Origin: Amycolatopsis sp. WQ 127309
GTDB lineage: Bacteria; Actinomycetota; Actinomycetes; Mycobacteriales; Pseudonocardiaceae
DNA: 64,000 bases
Assembly: GCF_023023025.1 (NCBI RefSeq)
Contig: NZ_CP095481.1
Coordinates: 558,001 to 622,000, forward strand
Direction: 5' to 3'
The notes beneath the pieces were generated by a model, which was given only the letters and a program-made list of their open reading frames with translations, had not been told where the DNA came from and ran no database searches. The position numbers and the translations under genes were made by a program. Shown here piece after piece: positions 32,326-41,013 of the stretch (position 1 is its first letter; the number at the start of each line of letters is the position of its first letter).

Positions 32326-33267
32326 TCAGTACTCGGCCGCGGTCCGGCGGGCCGTCACCAGCAGCAGCGCCACCGCGACGGCCACCAGCACCGTCTGCTC
32401 GACGATCGCCACCGCGCCCTGGCCGATCGCGGTGTTGAGGCCGACCCAGCAGTACGTCAGCAGGGTGCCCGCCGCCGGCGCGAACGCCGGTGGGTTCAGG
32501 GCCCGCACGGCCACTGCGGCCACCACGACCAGCGCCAGCATCAACGCGGCCAGCAGCCACGGCGAGATCGACTCCCAGCGTTCCAGCAGCTGCACGCCCG
32601 TGCCGGCGACCAGGCCGACCGCGAACCCGGCCCAGCGGTTGCCCTTCGGCGCGTCGCGCGGCGGCGTGCGGAAGCCGCGGATCGCCAGCACCACCAGCCC
32701 GATCACGATCAGGCCGGCCACGATCAGCTGGGCCGGCGCCGACATGAACGGCGCGGGCCCGACCAGCAGCGAGATCAGGAACTCGGCGGCGCAGCCGAGG
32801 ACGAACACGACCGACCAGAACGCCAGGCCCAGCTTGCCCAGCCACGGTTCCCGGCCGAACAGCGCCTCGACGATCGCGATCGGCGTGCCCATGCTCCACA
32901 CGACGTGCAGCGTCAGCACGTACACCGTCCACGGCGCGCCGATCCCCAGCGCCGGGATGTGCCCGGCGTCGAGCACGCGGATGCCGAGGTAGTCCGGGTT
33001 GAACAGCGACTGCGTCAGCAGGCCTTCTTCGAGCAGGCCGAACGCGAGGCTCAGGGTGAGGATGGTCGGCCAGCCGCGGTTGAGGTGCCGGGCGATCTCG
33101 CGGATGAGCAGCGCGCCACTGCCGTAGAAGGCGACGAACATGCCGAACTGGCCGAACTGCTGCCCGGGTCGCGGGGTGCCGCTGAGGTACTGGTCGCCGA
33201 GCAGGAACTCGGCGACGAACGGGGACAGTGCCACCAGGAGGAGGGCCGCAGCCAGACGTCGCGCCAT
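32326..33267 (-). CDS. Polytopic membrane protein, function unknown
   Basis: The 313-residue product has about eight to nine hydrophobic segments. A conserved-looking stretch, LAFGLLEEGLLTQSLFNPDYLG (given in part), holds an EE pair in a membrane helix, somewhat like the glutamates of CPBP/CAAX-type intramembrane proteins. The second motif expected of such proteases is not clear, so I do not assign that function. ATG 33267 is the first start giving a membrane-protein N-terminus (MARRLAAALLLVALSPF). A palindromic repeat separates it from the kinase gene on the same strand. Confidence 0.7.
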   Translation of the reverse strand: MARRLAAALLLVALSPFVAEFLLGDQYLSGTPRPGQQFGQFGMFVAFYGSGALLIREIARHLNRGWPTILTLSLAFGLLEEGLLTQSLFNPDYLGIRVLDAGHIPALGIGAPWTVYVLTLHVVWSMGTPIAIVEALFGREPWLGKLGLAFWSVVFVLGCAAEFLISLLVGPAPFMSAPAQLIVAGLIVIGLVVLAIRGFRTPPRDAPKGNRWAGFAVGLVAGTGVQLLERWESISPWLLAALMLALVVVAAVAVRALNPPAFAPAAGTLLTYCWVGLNTAIGQGAVAIVEQTVLVAVAVALLLVTARRTAAEY

Positions 33268-33371
33268 GCCTTCATGCTCCCGGTAACCGCCCGGACGCGC
33301 TCGGCGATCCCGGCCTCCGACGGCCACGAGTTTCCGCGCACCCGCGTGAGCCCGGCCACACACCGGCGAAC

Positions 33372-33426
33372 GTCCGTGAATGCCACATCGAGGGACATAG
33401 CGTCCGTGAATGTGGCATTCACGGAC
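33372..33426. repeat. Palindromic gtccgtgaatg element, Amycolatopsis-type intergenic repeat
   Basis: GTCCGTGAATGCCACAT (33372-33388) recurs exactly as its reverse complement at 33410-33426. The right half (33402-33426) is by itself a perfect 11-bp hairpin with a TGG loop. It follows the stop of the leftward kinase gene and can act as its terminator. I recall near-identical elements scattered through Amycolatopsis genomes; this cannot be checked here. Confidence 0.75.
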
Positions 33427-33448
33427 TTCGGCCCGGGCGGTGGCGGCG

Positions 33449-34762
33449 CTACCGGGCTTTGGCTTTGCCCGAGGGGATCGCCTTGGTCGCGTGCTTCAGC
33501 GGGGTGTGGTGGCGGACCCCGCGGTGCGGGCCGCGGGTCGCGGTCGACGTCACCGTGGTCATCGACGGCGGGGGTGCCTGGACGGCCGCCGCGGTGCCGC
33601 CGGAAGGCGCTTTCCCGTCGCCCGGCGGGGAAACCACGTCCGACCCGACCGGGGTGAGGATCACGATGGACGAGGGCGCCGGGGCGAACGACGTGGCCGG
33701 GATCCGGCCGGGGTCGGGGTAGGACGGCGAGTGCAGGCTGTCGGTCACCCGGCCACTGCCCGTCACCAGCGCGACCAGCACCAGCCCGGCGGCCACCGGC
33801 GACAGCACGGCCGCCGCGACCACACCGCGCTTGCGGCGGGACGCGGGCAGCGAAGGCGGTGTCACCAGACCGGACGGCAGCGGCTCGGACGGCGACGACG
33901 ACGGTGACGACACCCCCGACAGCGCCCGCACGACCTCGGCGGCGGTCGGGCGCAACGCCGGGTCGCGGGCCGTCATCAGGTGCAGCACCTGGGAAAGCTC
34001 GTCCGGCAGGCCTTCCGGGATGCGGGGTTGCCTGCTCAGCCGGGCGAGCGCGGCCTCGACGCGCGGCCCGGCGTACTCGCGCTCGGCCGTCACGGCTTCG
34101 ATGAGCACGAGCCCCAGCGCGTAGACGTCGGCGGGTGGGCCCACCGGCTCGCCGAGGACCTGCTCCGGCGCCATGTACGCCGCGGTCCCGGCGACCGAGC
34201 CGACCGCCGTGACGCGCGTGGTGTCCAGCAGGTACGCGACGCCGAAGTCGGTGATCATCGCGCCGTCCGCGCCCAGCAGCACGTTGCCCGGCTTGAGATC
34301 GCGGTGGATGACGCCGCGCTCGTGCACGTGGGCCAGCGCGTCGGCCAGCCGCCGCGCCGCGGCCGTGATCTCGTCGAGGCCGAGCGGCCCGGTGAGCAGG
34401 CGCTCGGCCAGGTCTTCGCCCTCGACGAGCTGCACCACGAGGTACGCGCGGCCGTCTTCCAGGCCGGCGTCGTGCAGGCCGACGACGCCCGGGTGGTCGA
34501 GGCCCTGCAGGATCGCCGTTTCGCGGGCGCGGCGGGGGCCGAGGGTGGCGGCGTTGCGGTGGAACAGCTTGACGGCGCACTCGGTGCCGGTGTCGCGGTC
34601 ACGGGCGCGGTAGACGCGGGCGGTGCCGCCGCTGCCGAGCAGCTCGCCCAGCTCGTACCGGTCGCCGACCACCGCGGGCGCGCGGCCCGTGTCGGCCTCG
34701 GTTTCGAGCGGGTTCAGGAACCGCCGCTCGGTCACGAGGTCGTACCGGCCCGCACCTTCCAC
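33449..34762 (-). CDS. PknB-type serine/threonine protein kinase, membrane-anchored
   Basis: The 437-residue protein has a cytoplasmic kinase domain (about 35-290): P-loop LLGSGGTARVY, Lys65 in CAVKLF, catalytic IHRDLKPGN (Asp155), metal DFG in ITDFGVA and YMAPEQVLGE. A Ser/Pro-rich linker, one membrane helix (KRGVVAAAVLSPVAAGLVLVAL in part) and an external Pro/Thr-rich tail of about 100 residues follow, with no PASTA repeat. Hanks-type kinases in actinobacteria often control growth or secondary metabolism. It ends about 65 bp from the deoxysugar operon and shares its orientation, so it may be a flanking or a regulatory gene. GTG 34762 follows a G-rich stretch; GTG 34735 is the alternative. 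Confidence 0.88.
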   Translation of the reverse strand: MEGAGRYDLVTERRFLNPLETEADTGRAPAVVGDRYELGELLGSGGTARVYRARDRDTGTECAVKLFHRNAATLGPRRARETAILQGLDHPGVVGLHDAGLEDGRAYLVVQLVEGEDLAERLLTGPLGLDEITAAARRLADALAHVHERGVIHRDLKPGNVLLGADGAMITDFGVAYLLDTTRVTAVGSVAGTAAYMAPEQVLGEPVGPPADVYALGLVLIEAVTAEREYAGPRVEAALARLSRQPRIPEGLPDELSQVLHLMTARDPALRPTAAEVVRALSGVSSPSSSPSEPLPSGLVTPPSLPASRRKRGVVAAAVLSPVAAGLVLVALVTGSGRVTDSLHSPSYPDPGRIPATSFAPAPSSIVILTPVGSDVVSPPGDGKAPSGGTAAAVQAPPPSMTTVTSTATRGPHRGVRHHTPLKHATKAIPSGKAKAR

Positions 34763-34827
34763 CGCCTCCGACCCCCCAGCACGCCGACCGAAGAGGCCAA
34801 CATAGCCGACCCCGGCCCGAAACGTCT

Positions 34828-35814
34828 TCACCTTTCGGCGGCTCGTTCCTTCAACGGCTCCCACCAGGACCGGTTCGCGGTGTACCAGGCCACCGTCGCG
34901 GCCAGGCCGTCGTCGAACTTCACCTGCGGCGCGTACCCCAGCTCGGCACTGATCTTCGAGATGTCCACGGAGTACCGCCGGTCGTGCCCCTTGCGGTCCT
35001 CGACCCGGCGGACGCGGTCCCAGCCCACGCCGGCCGCGTCCAGCAGCCGCCCGGTCAGGTCCAGGTTGCTCAGCTCGGTGCCGCCGCCGATGTTGTACAC
35101 CTCGCCCGGCCGGCCCGCCTCGGCGACGAGCTGGATGCCCTGGCAGTGGTCGTCGACGTGCAGCCAGTCGCGCACGTTCAGGCCGTCGCCGTAGAGCGGC
35201 ACCTGCTCGCCGTCGAGCAGGTTGGTGACGAACAGCGGGACGACCTTCTCCGGGAACTGGTACGGCCCGTAGTTGTTCGAGCACCGCGTCACGCACACCG
35301 GCAGGCCGTGCGTGCGGAAGTACGCCCGGGCCAGCAGGTCCGACGACGCCTTCGCCGCCGAGTACGGCGAGTTCGGCTCCAGCGGGTGCGTCTCGGGCCA
35401 CGAGCCGTCGTCGATCGAGCCGTACACCTCGTCGGTGGACACGTGCACGAACTTGCCGGTCCCGGCGCGCAACGCCGCTTCGAGCAGCGTGTGCGTGCCG
35501 AGGACGTTCGTCCGCACGAAGTCGCCCGACCCGGCGATCGACCGGTCCACATGGGACTCCGCGGCGAAGTGCACCACGAGGTCGACGCCGCGCAGCACGT
35601 CCGCCACGACCGCGGCGTCGCAGATGTCGCCTTCGACGAACCTCAGCCGCTCGCTGCCGGCCACCGGGGCGAGGTTCGCCCGGTTCCCGGCGTAGGTCAG
35701 CTTGTCGAGCACCGTCACCTCGGCGCCGGCCAGCGCGGGGTAGCCCCCGGACAGCACCCGCCGGACGTAGTTCGAGCCGATGAAACCCGCTCCGCCGGTC
35801 ACCAGGACCCGCAT
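34828..35814 (-). CDS. rmlB: dTDP-glucose 4,6-dehydratase
   Basis: The 328-residue extended SDR converts dTDP-D-glucose to dTDP-4-keto-6-deoxyglucose, the common precursor of all sugars in this locus. The NAD motif GGAGFIG lies at residues 7-13. The catalytic Thr127-Asp128-Glu129 (STDEVYG) and Tyr151-Lys155 (YSAAK) are intact, and NNYGPYQFPEK and YGDGLNVRDWLHVDDH form the nucleotide site. Length is normal. It is the last gene of the leftward operon, 30 bp after a methyltransferase gene. No rmlA is present in the window, so dTDP-glucose must come from a gene elsewhere. Confidence 0.96.
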   Translation of the reverse strand: MRVLVTGGAGFIGSNYVRRVLSGGYPALAGAEVTVLDKLTYAGNRANLAPVAGSERLRFVEGDICDAAVVADVLRGVDLVVHFAAESHVDRSIAGSGDFVRTNVLGTHTLLEAALRAGTGKFVHVSTDEVYGSIDDGSWPETHPLEPNSPYSAAKASSDLLARAYFRTHGLPVCVTRCSNNYGPYQFPEKVVPLFVTNLLDGEQVPLYGDGLNVRDWLHVDDHCQGIQLVAEAGRPGEVYNIGGGTELSNLDLTGRLLDAAGVGWDRVRRVEDRKGHDRRYSVDISKISAELGYAPQVKFDDGLAATVAWYTANRSWWEPLKERAAER

Positions 35815-35844
35815 GGTCGTCCCCTCTCAGGCCAGTTCGAAAGA

Positions 35845-36873
35845 TCAGCTCAGTTCGAAGATCACGGACGCGGCGGGCACCTCGACCGGCCGGGCGCGCA
35901 GCAGGCGCCAGCCGCTCTCGGCGAACACGCCGTCCCACTGCGCGAGCGTCGGCAGGTCGACGCCCATCAGGTCGTGCGCGGTCTCGAACCCCAGGGTGAA
36001 CACGGGCTTCTCGCGGTCCGGCACGCCTTCGACGCGCGCGGTGTCGCCGAGCAGGAACCGGCGCGCGTCCGGGAACGCCTCGCGCAGCATCCGCAGGGTC
36101 GCCACGCAGCGCTCCCGCGGCCAGAAGTCGTGGCCCATCATGAAGCACGTCAGCAGTTCGACGCCTTCGAAGCGCGGTGACGGCCCCAGCGCGCGAACGT
36201 CCGCTTCGACGAACTCGAAGCCCAGTCCCTCGGCTTCGGTGTTCGACGCCGCCGAGCGCAGCACCGCCGGGGCGATGTCGACGCCGACGCCGCGCACGCC
36301 CGGGAACCGGCGGGCCAGGTCGATGAGCCGGCCGCCGCTGCCGCAGCCGAGGTCGGCCACCTTGGTCACCGGGAAGTCCAGGTCGGCCAGGGCGTCGGCG
36401 AACACCGGGTCGAACGCCTGCCGGTTGATGTCCCGGCAGGCGAACCCGATGGCCGCGGCGTCGCGCCGGAAGAAGTCGCCGGTGCGCTCGGCGTTGCGGA
36501 CGATCCGGGGCATGTTCGCGAACAGCTCGCCGCAGCCGATGGTGAGCCAGTGGAAGAACGCCTTGGCCCGGTAGACCTCGGCGAACTCCGGCCCGGCCAC
36601 GACGGCGTCGCCCTCGCGCACCACGATGCCGACCGAGGCCAGCGCCGCGAACACGCTCCGGACCGACGGCTCGTGCAGGTCCCGGCGCGCGCAGAACTCC
36701 GGCACGTCCAGGGTGCCGCCGCCGTCGAGCGCGTCGAGGGCGCCGGCCTCCCAGGCCGTGGCGACGGCGAACGCCGCCACGGCCGAGTTGAAGATGCCCG
36801 CCGCGCCGCCCGGGATCGGCTCCGGCGCCCAGTCGCCGATCCAGGAGAGCGGGAACGTCGTGGTCTCGGTCAT
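35845..36873 (-). CDS. SAM-dependent methyltransferase (winged-helix dimerisation type)
   Basis: The 342-residue product has an N-terminal winged-helix-like part (about 20-100, SVRSVFAALASVGIVVREGD) and a Rossmann SAM domain with VADLGCGSGGRLIDLA (motif I) and GVGVDIAP. This is the layout of O-methyltransferases acting on secondary metabolites. ATG 36873 overlaps the stop of the C-methyltransferase by one base. It may methylate a sugar hydroxyl or amine, or the aglycone. The sequence does not decide. The GFETAHDLMGVDLPT segment before the C-terminus is not one I can link to a known enzyme. Confidence 0.88.
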   Translation of the reverse strand: MTETTTFPLSWIGDWAPEPIPGGAAGIFNSAVAAFAVATAWEAGALDALDGGGTLDVPEFCARRDLHEPSVRSVFAALASVGIVVREGDAVVAGPEFAEVYRAKAFFHWLTIGCGELFANMPRIVRNAERTGDFFRRDAAAIGFACRDINRQAFDPVFADALADLDFPVTKVADLGCGSGGRLIDLARRFPGVRGVGVDIAPAVLRSAASNTEAEGLGFEFVEADVRALGPSPRFEGVELLTCFMMGHDFWPRERCVATLRMLREAFPDARRFLLGDTARVEGVPDREKPVFTLGFETAHDLMGVDLPTLAQWDGVFAESGWRLLRARPVEVPAASVIFELS

Positions 36874-38102
36874 CAGACCAGCCGGACCGTCGGCACGTAG
36901 AGGATCCACTGGCCGCCGGCGTCGCGGAACGCCTGCTCCTTGGCCATGATCTCGTCGGCGTGGTTCCACGCGAACAGCAGCGCGTAGTCGGGGTAGGGGT
37001 CCGCGAACGCGGCGGCCGGCTTCACCGGGATGTGCGTGCCCGGGGTGAGCCGGTTCTGCTTGGCCGGCGTGGTGTCGCAGACGAACTCGACGAGGTCCGG
37101 GCCGAGGCCGCACAGGTTGGCGATGGTCGCGCTCTTCGCCGTGGCGCCGTAGGCGACGACGCGCTTGCCCTCGTCCTTGGCCTTGCGCAGCAAGGTGACG
37201 AGGTCTTCCTTGACCTGCAGCACCTTCGCGCCGAACGCTTCCAGCGTCGCCCGCTCGTGCAGCCCGGCGGCCTGCTCCTCGGCGAGCAGCTCGCGGACGG
37301 CGTCCGACGGCGTCCGGGAGCCGGCCGGCGCCAGCGTGTAGCGCACCTCGCCGCCGTGGACGTCGAGGCGCTGCGCGTCGACGAGCTCGAGGCCGTGGCG
37401 CTGCGCCATCTGCTGCACCGAGCGCAGGGTGAAGAAGTAGAAGTGCTCGTCGTAGATCTGGTCGAACGACGTGCGCCGCACGATCTCGCCCAGGTACGGG
37501 TCCTCGAAGACGAACACGCCGGTCGGCTTCAGCAGCGCCTTGACGCCGTCGAGGATCGAGTCCATGTACGGGATGTGGCACAGGGTGTTGGCCGCGTAGA
37601 TGACGTCGGCCGGGCCGTCCTCGGCGAGGATCTCGCGCGCGGTCGACTCCTCGAAGAACGACTTGCGCACGCGCACGCCCTTCGACGCCGCGACGTCGGC
37701 GACGCCACCGGAGGGCTCGACGCCCAGGTGCCGGATGCCGGAGTCGGCCAGGGTCTTGAGCATGATGCCGTCGTTGCAGCCCATCTCGACGGCGAACGGG
37801 TCGTCGCCGGTGAGCTCGGTGGCGATCAGGTGCTTGGCGAGGTCCTCGAAGTGCCCGCGCATCACCACCGAACCCGAGGAGTAGTACGGGTACTCCTCGT
37901 GGAACATCGCCTCGCGGGGCACCTCCTCCATCAGCTGCACCATCGTGCACCCGCCGCACAGGCCGACGGCGAGGCGGAAGAAGAACTCCTTCCCCGGGTC
38001 CGCGCCGGGCGCGACGAAGGCGTCGGAAAGCGGCTGGCGCCCGAAGTCGAAGAACTCTTCGACCGTGCCGCCGCAGATCCGGCATTCGGCTGTGTTCGAC
38101 AT
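36873..38102 (-). CDS. NDP-hexose C-3 methyltransferase (EvaC/TylC3/TcaB9 type)
   Basis: The 409-residue enzyme transfers a methyl group to C-3 of a 4-keto-2,6-dideoxysugar. It has the N-terminal zinc site Cys7-x2-Cys10 and Cys49-x2-Cys52, the tyrosine-rich YPYYSSGS segment, SAM motif VEMGCNDG (about 105-112) and the catalytic Glu219-His220 in IYDEHFYFF, as in TcaB9. The C-terminal third (YGATAKSATIANLCGLG) is the family's extra Rossmann lobe. With a 3-aminotransferase in the operon, the likely substrate is a 3-amino sugar, as in vancosamine formation. ATG 38102 fits the GAGGGAG ribosome site better than GTG 38108. Confidence 0.93.
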   Translation of the reverse strand: MSNTAECRICGGTVEEFFDFGRQPLSDAFVAPGADPGKEFFFRLAVGLCGGCTMVQLMEEVPREAMFHEEYPYYSSGSVVMRGHFEDLAKHLIATELTGDDPFAVEMGCNDGIMLKTLADSGIRHLGVEPSGGVADVAASKGVRVRKSFFEESTAREILAEDGPADVIYAANTLCHIPYMDSILDGVKALLKPTGVFVFEDPYLGEIVRRTSFDQIYDEHFYFFTLRSVQQMAQRHGLELVDAQRLDVHGGEVRYTLAPAGSRTPSDAVRELLAEEQAAGLHERATLEAFGAKVLQVKEDLVTLLRKAKDEGKRVVAYGATAKSATIANLCGLGPDLVEFVCDTTPAKQNRLTPGTHIPVKPAAAFADPYPDYALLFAWNHADEIMAKEQAFRDAGGQWILYVPTVRLV

Positions 38103-38135
38103 GCTCACAATCTCCCTCTTGGGTATGGGAAAGTT

Positions 38136-39131
38136 TCAGATCCAGACGTTGCGGGCGACCCGCTGCACCTGCTCGATCAGGGCGGCCTGCTCGAGCGTCC
38201 CGTCGTGCTCCTCGCGCAGCGGCGCTTTGGTGACGACCGCTTCGACGAAGGCCCGGATCGCCCCGGCGAACTGGTGGTCGGCCGCCAGCACCACCTCTTC
38301 GCGGTGGTCCTGCCGTTCGATCCGCAGCACCGGCCGGTGCGTCTCCGGCAGGGTGAACGCCCAGTCCACCGTCAGCCGCCCGGTGCTGCCGGACAGGGCG
38401 TAGCTGTTCTGGTAGGAGTGCTCCATGCCGAAGGTCAGCTGGGCCGGCACGCCTTCGGGCGACGCCAGCAGCACGCTGCCCGACATCACGACGTCGAGCG
38501 CGCGGTCGCGGCGGAACACCGCGCCCTCCACCGACAGGTCCCGGCCGAGCAGGTGCTGCGCCGCGCGGATCGGGTAGCCGCCGAAGTCGAGGAACGCGCC
38601 ACCGCCGACGTCCGCTTGGTAGCGGATGTCCCCCGGCGGCTTCGGCGGGATCGTGAACGCGCTGTGGAAGCCGCGCAGGTCCCCGATCGCGCCGTCGGCG
38701 AGCAGCTTGCGCACCGCCGCGTGCTGGGAGTGGTAGAGGAACATGTAGTTCTCGAGCAGCACCAGGCCGCGCTCGCGGGCGAGGTCGAGCAGCCGGGCCG
38801 ACTCCTTGTAGCCGTCGGACATCGGCTTCTCCACCAGCACGTGCTTGCCGGCGTCGAGGCACCGTTCGATCCACTCCGCGTGCAGCATCAGCGGCAGCGG
38901 GATGTAGACGGCGTCGACGTCCTCGCGCTCGGCCACCGCCTGGTAGCCGGCGTAGGGCGTGCCGCCGAAGCGGTCGGTGAACGTCCGGGCCCGGTCGCCG
39001 TCGCGGCTGGCGATCGCGACGACGTCGATCGCCGGGTCGGTCTCCATCGCCGGCAGCGTCCGCCGCCAGGCGATGTCCGCGCAGCCGATCACCCCGAAGC
39101 GCAGCCGCTGGGCCGGTTGGTAGCTCGTCAT
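38136..39131 (-). CDS. NDP-hexose 3-ketoreductase (Gfo/Idh/MocA family)
   Basis: The 331-residue protein has an N-terminal NADP Rossmann domain (FGVIGCADIA, residues 12-21) and the signature Glu101-Lys102-Pro103 (VLVEKPMS), followed by a C-terminal beta-sheet with GGGAFLDFGGYPIRAAQ. Homologues such as KijD10, SpnN and TylC1-like enzymes reduce the 3-keto group left by the 2,3-dehydratase, giving 2,6-dideoxy sugars. It competes with the 3-aminotransferase for the same intermediate, so the locus can supply both an amino and a neutral dideoxysugar. ATG 39131 overlaps the epimerase stop by 4 bp. Confidence 0.92.
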   Translation of the reverse strand: MTSYQPAQRLRFGVIGCADIAWRRTLPAMETDPAIDVVAIASRDGDRARTFTDRFGGTPYAGYQAVAEREDVDAVYIPLPLMLHAEWIERCLDAGKHVLVEKPMSDGYKESARLLDLARERGLVLLENYMFLYHSQHAAVRKLLADGAIGDLRGFHSAFTIPPKPPGDIRYQADVGGGAFLDFGGYPIRAAQHLLGRDLSVEGAVFRRDRALDVVMSGSVLLASPEGVPAQLTFGMEHSYQNSYALSGSTGRLTVDWAFTLPETHRPVLRIERQDHREEVVLAADHQFAGAIRAFVEAVVTKAPLREEHDGTLEQAALIEQVQRVARNVWI

Positions 39132-39808
39132 CGGCAGAAGCTCCGCTGCTCGTCGGGAAGTGGGGAGGCCGGCCGGCTCGCCCGCGTCGCGGCGGCGCCC
39201 GCCCCCAGTGCCGCGTAGTGCGCGAGGCACTCCTCGTAGGTCGGCAGCAGCCCTTCGGACTCCGCCTCCTTGAGGCCGACGCCGTTCGCGTCCTTTTCGG
39301 ACATGATCGGCGGCCCGGTCAGCTCCCACGGGATGCCGATGTCCGGGTCCATCGGGTTCAGCACGAGCATGGTGCCCGGCACGTAGTTCTGCGAGCACAG
39401 GTAGTTCATGCACGCGTCGTCGGTCAGGGCGTGGAAGGCGTGGCCGAGACCGTCGGCGAGGTAGACCGCCGTGCCGGAGTCCTCGTCCTGGTAGGTGACG
39501 TCGAAGACGCCGAACGTCGGCGAACCGACGCGCAGGTCCACCACGACGTCCATCACGGCGCCGCGCACGCACGTGACCAGCTTCGCCTGCCCTGGTGGCA
39601 GCGTCGTGCCGTGGATGCCGCGCACGGTGTCGCGGCGGCTCGTGGAGTAGTTCACCTGGTTGACCACGAACGGGTAGCCGATCAGGTCCGAGAGCGCGTC
39701 CGCGCGGAACGCCTCGTGGAACCGGCCCCGCTGGTCCGGGAACTGCTCCGGGAACAGCCTGAAGGCATTCGGGACCTTGGTCTCTTCGATCCGCATTCCG
39801 CCCGGCAT
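39128..39808 (-). CDS. NDP-hexose 3,5- or 5-epimerase (RmlC/EvaD family)
   Basis: The 226-residue cupin-like epimerase inverts C-5 (and maybe C-3) of a 4-keto sugar and so commits it to the L-series. Conserved parts include RVF-like FRLFPEQFPDQRGRF, RGIHG with the catalytic His66, the GHAFHALTDD strand and MNYLCSQNY with the Tyr position. ATG 39808 has GGGGAG about 8 nt upstream; ATG 39796 lacks a ribosome site. The C-terminus has about 25 Ala/Arg/Pro-rich residues beyond the usual end. It is coupled by a 4-bp overlap to the 3-ketoreductase. Confidence 0.93.
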   Translation of the reverse strand: MPGGMRIEETKVPNAFRLFPEQFPDQRGRFHEAFRADALSDLIGYPFVVNQVNYSTSRRDTVRGIHGTTLPPGQAKLVTCVRGAVMDVVVDLRVGSPTFGVFDVTYQDEDSGTAVYLADGLGHAFHALTDDACMNYLCSQNYVPGTMLVLNPMDPDIGIPWELTGPPIMSEKDANGVGLKEAESEGLLPTYEECLAHYAALGAGAAATRASRPASPLPDEQRSFCR

Positions 39809-39845
39809 AGCTACCAGCTCCCCAATTCGTCCCAGAAAGAGTTCG

Positions 39846-40958
39846 TCATGCCGCGACCAGTTTCTCCAGCAGGCCCACGACTTCCGCGGGCGAGCGCTGG
39901 GCCCGGACCTCGGCGGCGGCGCGCACCGCGCCGGTGGTGAAGGCGGGTTCGTCCAGCAGCGCGCGACACCGCTGCGCCACCCGCTCGGGTGACACCTCGT
40001 CCAGCGAGAGCTGCAGGCCCGCGCCGCTCGCGGCCACGGCCGCGGCGTTGTCGAACTGGTCGTCGAACTGCGGGAGCACCAGCTGCGGGCAGCCGGCCTC
40101 CAGCGCGGTGAGCACGGTGCCCTGGCCACCGTGGTTGACCATGGCCTCGCAGGCCGGCAGCACCTGGGCGAGCGGGAGCCGCCCGGCGCGGTCGGCCGCG
40201 GCGGCCAGCTCGGGCCAGTCCGCCAGCACGTCGTCGGCGGCGGCCACCACCAGCTCGACGTCGAGCTCCTTGAGCAGTTTCAGCATCGGTGCCACGGTTT
40301 CGCGCAGCCCGAGGGCGGCCATCCCGGGCAGCACGGTGCCGAAGGTGACGCACACCCGCGGCCGCTCGCGCGGCTCGAACACCCAGTCCGGCAGGTGGAC
40401 GTCGCCGTTGAACGACCCGCCCCGGACACCTTCGTGGCCGAAGGCGTGCGGCAGCCGCATCCCGGGCGGCCACGGGTCGAGCGTGGCGACCGGGTCCGGC
40501 GGCGCCGCGGCGAGCTCGATCGCCGCCGCCCGGCTGTACTCGGTCAGCGGGGCGACACCCCAGTGGTAGGCGACGACCGGGACGTCGCCGGCCGCGGCCG
40601 CCAGCGGGCCGGCGAACTCCGCCCGCTCGCTGACGACGAGGTCGGGCCGCCACGCGTCCACCAGCTTCCGCGCGCCGGGCAGGCAGGCCCGGGCGATCCG
40701 CCCGAACGCGTGCCCGTGCTCGGCGCGGCGCAGCACGGTGCTCTCGGCCGTCACGGGCGGTTCGCCGCCGACCAGCTCGACGAAGTCGGGCGCGGCACCC
40801 CAGGACGTGACCGGCAGCCCGCACCGGAGCACGACCGGCGCGAACGCCTCGGTCGTGGCGACCAGGACCTCGTGCCCGGCCGCCCGGGCCGCCCAGGCGA
40901 GCGGCACGAGGGGGAACAGATGGCCGCGCAACGGCGCGGTCGTGAACAGCAATCGCAC
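39846..40958 (-). CDS. Glycosyltransferase family 1 (GT-B), leftward-operon member
   Basis: The 370-residue protein has the N-terminal acceptor domain beginning MRLLFTTAPLRGHLFPLVPLAWA, where His13 is the usual catalytic base. The C-terminal donor domain has MVNHGGQGTVLTALEAGCPQLVLPQFDDQFDNA, the diphosphate- and sugar-binding block of antibiotic glycosyltransferases. It is clearly more distant from the twelve tandem transferases, being shorter and lacking their RKYGF..EDM..GQFTID segment. It may attach the first or a unique sugar. It sits between the 2,3-dehydratase and the epimerase genes, with 55-bp and 37-bp gaps. Confidence 0.93.
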   Translation of the reverse strand: MRLLFTTAPLRGHLFPLVPLAWAARAAGHEVLVATTEAFAPVVLRCGLPVTSWGAAPDFVELVGGEPPVTAESTVLRRAEHGHAFGRIARACLPGARKLVDAWRPDLVVSERAEFAGPLAAAAGDVPVVAYHWGVAPLTEYSRAAAIELAAAPPDPVATLDPWPPGMRLPHAFGHEGVRGGSFNGDVHLPDWVFEPRERPRVCVTFGTVLPGMAALGLRETVAPMLKLLKELDVELVVAAADDVLADWPELAAAADRAGRLPLAQVLPACEAMVNHGGQGTVLTALEAGCPQLVLPQFDDQFDNAAAVAASGAGLQLSLDEVSPERVAQRCRALLDEPAFTTGAVRAAAEVRAQRSPAEVVGLLEKLVAA

Positions 40959-41013
40959 GCGAACTCCCTTTCCCGGTGCGGTTTTCCTCCGGCGTCGATG
41001 GCGGGGCCGTGCG

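Noticed and set aside
32326..33267. CAAX/CPBP-type intramembrane protease
   Set aside because: Only the EE pair is seen; the second conserved motifs with the catalytic Arg and His were not found.
39811..39850. 12-codon frame MTNSFWDELGSW overlapping the end of the leftward glycosyltransferase
   Set aside because: It has an ATGA overlap but is too short to support as a gene; it lies inside the leader of the epimerase gene.
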